Source: CBDIBC01 sp965276635
GTDB taxonomy: Bacteria > Actinomycetota > Acidimicrobiia > Acidimicrobiales > Palsa-688
NCBI GenBank assembly: GCA_965276635.1
Contig: CBDIBC010000005.1
Coordinates: forward strand, 930,001 to 994,000
DNA length: 64,000 nucleotides
Reading direction: 5' to 3'
Positions 61,839-64,000 of this stretch are shown piece by piece (position 1 is the stretch's first letter; the number at the start of each line of letters is the position of its first letter). Position numbers and translations under genes: made by a program. Below the pieces are notes generated by a model. It saw only the letters and a list, made by a program, of their open reading frames with translations. It was not told the origin of the DNA and made no database searches.

Positions 61839-62462
61839 TCAACCACCGGTCACGGACTCGGCCACCGGCAGGACGAGCCACGCACCGTTCTCCAGGTGCG
61901 GGACGTGGTGGTACGGCAACGTCAACGTCCCGACTCCGGCCAGGCCGGTCAACGCCGCCTGCAGGACGATGCCGTGGGCCACCACCACGACGGTCGCCGC
62001 TCGCGACAGGTCGGGACGGGCCGCCCGCGCCTCGCCGAGCGAGCGGACGATGACCCGGGCGGCGCGCCGGCCCGCAGCCTCCACCGTCTCACCTCCGCCG
62101 CGCGCGATGTCCTCACCGGCTGTCCATGCCCGGTACTCGTCGGGGAACCGCCGTTCGGCTTCGCCTCGCTCGAGGCCCTCCCAGCGGCCGAGGTCCACCT
62201 CGCGCAGCCCCGGATCGGTGCGCAGACGGAGGCCGCAGCGGGCCGCGAGCGGTTCGGCGGTGCCGATGGCCCGGCGCAGGTCGCTGCTTACCACCATGGT
62301 GGGCGACAGCCGCACGATGGCGGAAGCCAGGGCAGCGGCCTGGGCGCGCCCCACCTCGTCGAGAGGCGGATCACCCTGGCCCTGGAACCGACCCTCGGCG
62401 TTCCACGTCGTCCGGCCATGGCGGGCCACGATGAGGGTCAACCCCCCGGCGGTCTCGGTCAT
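61839..62462 (-). CDS. Histidine phosphatase family protein (second copy)
   Basis: 207 aa. LIVARHGRTTWNAEGRFQGQ, VVSSDLRRAIGTAEPLA, REVDLGRWEGLERGEA and VVVAHGIVLQAAL. Phosphatase of the phosphoglycerate-mutase superfamily. The ATG overlaps the stop of the upstream esterase by 4 nt, so it is cotranscribed with it. Confidence 0.92.
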   Translation of the reverse strand: MTETAGGLTLIVARHGRTTWNAEGRFQGQGDPPLDEVGRAQAAALASAIVRLSPTMVVSSDLRRAIGTAEPLAARCGLRLRTDPGLREVDLGRWEGLERGEAERRFPDEYRAWTAGEDIARGGGETVEAAGRRAARVIVRSLGEARAARPDLSRAATVVVVAHGIVLQAALTGLAGVGTLTLPYHHVPHLENGAWLVLPVAESVTGG

Positions 62463-63367
62463 GCCGCCGCGCCGCGCAGCCAGTCCCAGATCAGGCGGCC
62501 TCCCGGGGGCGTGATGGCATCGCCGGGAGGCCAGGCGTGACTGCCTCCGGCGTAGAGAGCCAGGCCGACGCGGGTGCCGGACCGACACGTCGTCCACGTG
62601 GTCACCGCCACGTGGCCGGCCGTGGTCGCCGTCGCGGTGGGCCCACACGTGTCGCTGGCTCGGTAGTCGGCCGCTTGCGCAGTGACGGTGGGCTCGACGA
62701 ACCCGCCGGCAGACTGCGGGGTGCCCCCCGCTCCGATGGTGAGCTCCGGGTCGGCGGTGGACGCCACCTCCAGGAAGGATACGTCGGGGCGATCGGTGCA
62801 GGTCGATGTCTCCGTCGCCCCGTAGACGGCGACGGCGGCGAAGAGGCTCGGATCAGCGCAGCTGAGACGGTAGGCCATCTTCCCGCCATTGCTGTAGCCG
62901 ATCAGGTAGACCTGGCTCGACGAGGCGTCGGGCTGGTCCTGGAGGACGCGATGCACGACCGAGGTCAGGAACGCCAGGTCGTTGATCTGGTCTGCTTGGG
63001 CGCCTGCGCAGCAGGCTCCGGCATCCCAGCTCTGCTGATACCCGGCCGGGTACACCAGGATGGCCCGGCCAACGACCGACTCGAGCCCGTCGCGCCCCAG
63101 CTCCTGCTGCGGCGTCACATTCCGCCCGTGGAGGAACACCACCACCGGGAGGCGGGCCGCGGTCACGGCGGACGGGCGGGCCACCAGGAAGGTGCGGGTC
63201 CGCCCGCCGGAGACCAGCGAGGTGGTCGACGTCACCCAGGTGACCGGGGTCACCGGTCGCCGGGCCACGGTGGTGGGCGTCGTGGTCGCTGCCGGACCGG
63301 CGGCGCATCCCCCGAGAGCGACGACCAGGGCGACGCAAGCGCCGATGACGCTGCTGCGGAACCGCAC
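62459..63367 (-). CDS. PHB-depolymerase-like esterase lipoprotein (paralogue 2)
   Basis: 302 aa. Signal peptide with lipobox VALGGC. PVVVFLHGRNVTPQQELGRD, SWDAGACCAGAQADQINDLA, nucleophile VYLIGYSNGGKMAYRL, His in AGGSHAWPPGD. Clearly a duplicate of the gene at 60472 (same CC motif and layout) without the long linker. Surface-anchored. It lies 3 nt after the VOC gene stop. Confidence 0.9.
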   Translation of the reverse strand: MRFRSSVIGACVALVVALGGCAAGPAATTTPTTVARRPVTPVTWVTSTTSLVSGGRTRTFLVARPSAVTAARLPVVVFLHGRNVTPQQELGRDGLESVVGRAILVYPAGYQQSWDAGACCAGAQADQINDLAFLTSVVHRVLQDQPDASSSQVYLIGYSNGGKMAYRLSCADPSLFAAVAVYGATETSTCTDRPDVSFLEVASTADPELTIGAGGTPQSAGGFVEPTVTAQAADYRASDTCGPTATATTAGHVAVTTWTTCRSGTRVGLALYAGGSHAWPPGDAITPPGGRLIWDWLRGAAA

Positions 63368-63370
63368 CCC

Positions 63371-63772
63371 TCAGTACATCATGCGGGGATCGCGGTAGTG
63401 CTTGAACTCGATCAGGTTGTTCGATGGATCCTGCAGGACGAACGTCAGGTGCTCCTCGACCCGGTCCTTGAATCGGGGCTGGCAGGGCCGGTGGAAACGC
63501 AGGTCCCGCTGCTCGGCCAGGTAGAGGAGCGCGTCGAACTCCTCCCGGTGGCGGAACGTGATGCCGAAGTGGCGGGGATACAGCTCGGGCGGCTGACGGG
63601 ACCAGTCGTCGGAGAGGTGGCACACCACCTGGTCGCCAAAGAAGTCGAGCGTGATGCGGTCGTCGTAGCGCCGGGCCAGGTGGCAGCCCAGGCCCGACAC
63701 GTAGAAGTCCTGGGCCTCGTCGAGGTCGCGGGCCGGGATGGCCAGGTGGAAGGCGTTGGTGGCGTCACGCAC
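63371..63772 (-). CDS. VOC (glyoxalase/dioxygenase-like) family protein
   Basis: 133 aa. AFHLAIPARDLDEAQDFYVS at the start, HFGITFRHREEFDALLYLA, then LTFVLQDPSNNLIEFKHYRD. The His, His and Glu expected for metal in this fold can be placed. The substrate is unknown. The GTG at 63772 overlaps the end of the upstream gene by 8 nt. Confidence 0.87.
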   Translation of the reverse strand: MRDATNAFHLAIPARDLDEAQDFYVSGLGCHLARRYDDRITLDFFGDQVVCHLSDDWSRQPPELYPRHFGITFRHREEFDALLYLAEQRDLRFHRPCQPRFKDRVEEHLTFVLQDPSNNLIEFKHYRDPRMMY

Positions 63773-64000
63773 GGCGCCGCACCAGGTCGTCCTCGTCGTC
63801 GGCCTCGAAGTGCAGCAGGGTGTCGGCTCGCAGGCCCAGGCGCAGCGTCTCCAGCCCGATGACATGGTCCGCGGCGATGTTGCCCAGGTTGACGTCCGCG
63901 CCCAGGCGAGTGATGAAGTAGCTCTGCAGCGTCTTCGACGGGGCCTCGAACAGCAACCGCTCCGCGGGGATGCCCGACGACACGATGTCCTCGATGAGGC
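63765..64000 (-). CDS. Phosphosulfolactate synthase (ComA)-like, C-terminal part (cut by window edge)
   Basis: 78 codons remain. IPAERLLFEAPSKTLQSYFI followed by TRLGADVNLGNIAADHVIGL and ETLRLGLRADTLL match the C-terminal half of ComA/YitD proteins, which add sulfite to phosphoenolpyruvate. The start is beyond the window. Coupled to the VOC gene. Confidence 0.8.
   Translation of the reverse strand, partial: LIEDIVSSGIPAERLLFEAPSKTLQSYFITRLGADVNLGNIAADHVIGLETLRLGLRADTLLHFEADDEDDLVRRRA

Overview
The window is strongly GC-rich DNA that is almost entirely coding. It most likely comes from a high-GC actinobacterium of the Acidimicrobiia type. The signs are mycothiol synthesis (mshA), a deazaflavin (F420)-type oxidoreductase, Rex beside hemA, an RsiG-type c-di-GMP regulator, frequent GTG starts, and two exported proteins built from GYWLVASDGG-type repeats. 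The clade is an inference from gene content; no rRNA gene is present. Many genes start about 6-9 nt after a TANNNT -10 hexamer, which implies leaderless mRNAs. Genes inside operons are usually joined by 4-nt GTGA or ATGA overlaps.

Layout. Positions 1-4.2 kb hold a partial tesB, a two-gene membrane pair, an amidohydrolase pseudogene carrying a small palindromic insert, a flavin disulfide reductase and tRNA-Tyr. From 4.4 to 9.2 kb, one minus-strand operon encodes a lipoprotein, a MacA-like adaptor, an ABC ATPase, a MacB-like permease and an anchored DUF5666-like protein. From 9.3 to 15.7 kb lie yajQ, htpX, an NlpC/P60 repeat protein, a HAD-like phosphatase, acsA and a hypothetical gene. From 15.8 to 18.9 kb is a large fusion of a degenerate metallophosphoesterase with an MprF/LysX-type aminoacyl-phosphatidylglycerol synthase. 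From 18.9 to 22.8 kb is an operon resembling the methylamine-dehydrogenase maturation set (MauD- and MauE-like proteins plus a Cys-rich Tat-exported MauA-like domain fused to six repeats). It has no heavy chain and is the best candidate for an undescribed system.

From 22.9 to 39.4 kb lies a complete 14-subunit complex I operon, nuoA-nuoN, on the minus strand. A divergent menaquinone/geranylgeranyl reductase follows. From 42 to 55.5 kb the minus strand carries a gene order resembling the mycobacterial mshA-proC-hemA region: moaD-like, cdsA-like, rsiG-like, XRE regulator, mshA, ybjN-like, proC, HTH protein, SAM hydroxide adenosyltransferase, rex, hemA, an inserted esterase, hemC, hemB and hemL, with no hemD. 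From 55.5 to 64 kb are a histidine phosphatase, a DUF45 metalloprotease, an acyl-CoA carboxylase beta subunit, a DksA-type zinc finger protein, an M3 oligopeptidase whose stop codon lies inside tRNA-Lys, two PHB-depolymerase-like exported esterases, a second histidine phosphatase, a VOC protein and a partial ComA-like synthase.

Together these give a respiratory, menaquinone-based aerobe. Rex (NADH sensing) sits next to heme genes and in the same window as complex I. Four short palindromes of about 50 bp (near 1.8, 12.8, 39.6 and 45.1 kb) share an architecture and look like a dispersed mobile or REP-type element. One of them has 8-bp flanking repeats, and removing it restores a reading frame.
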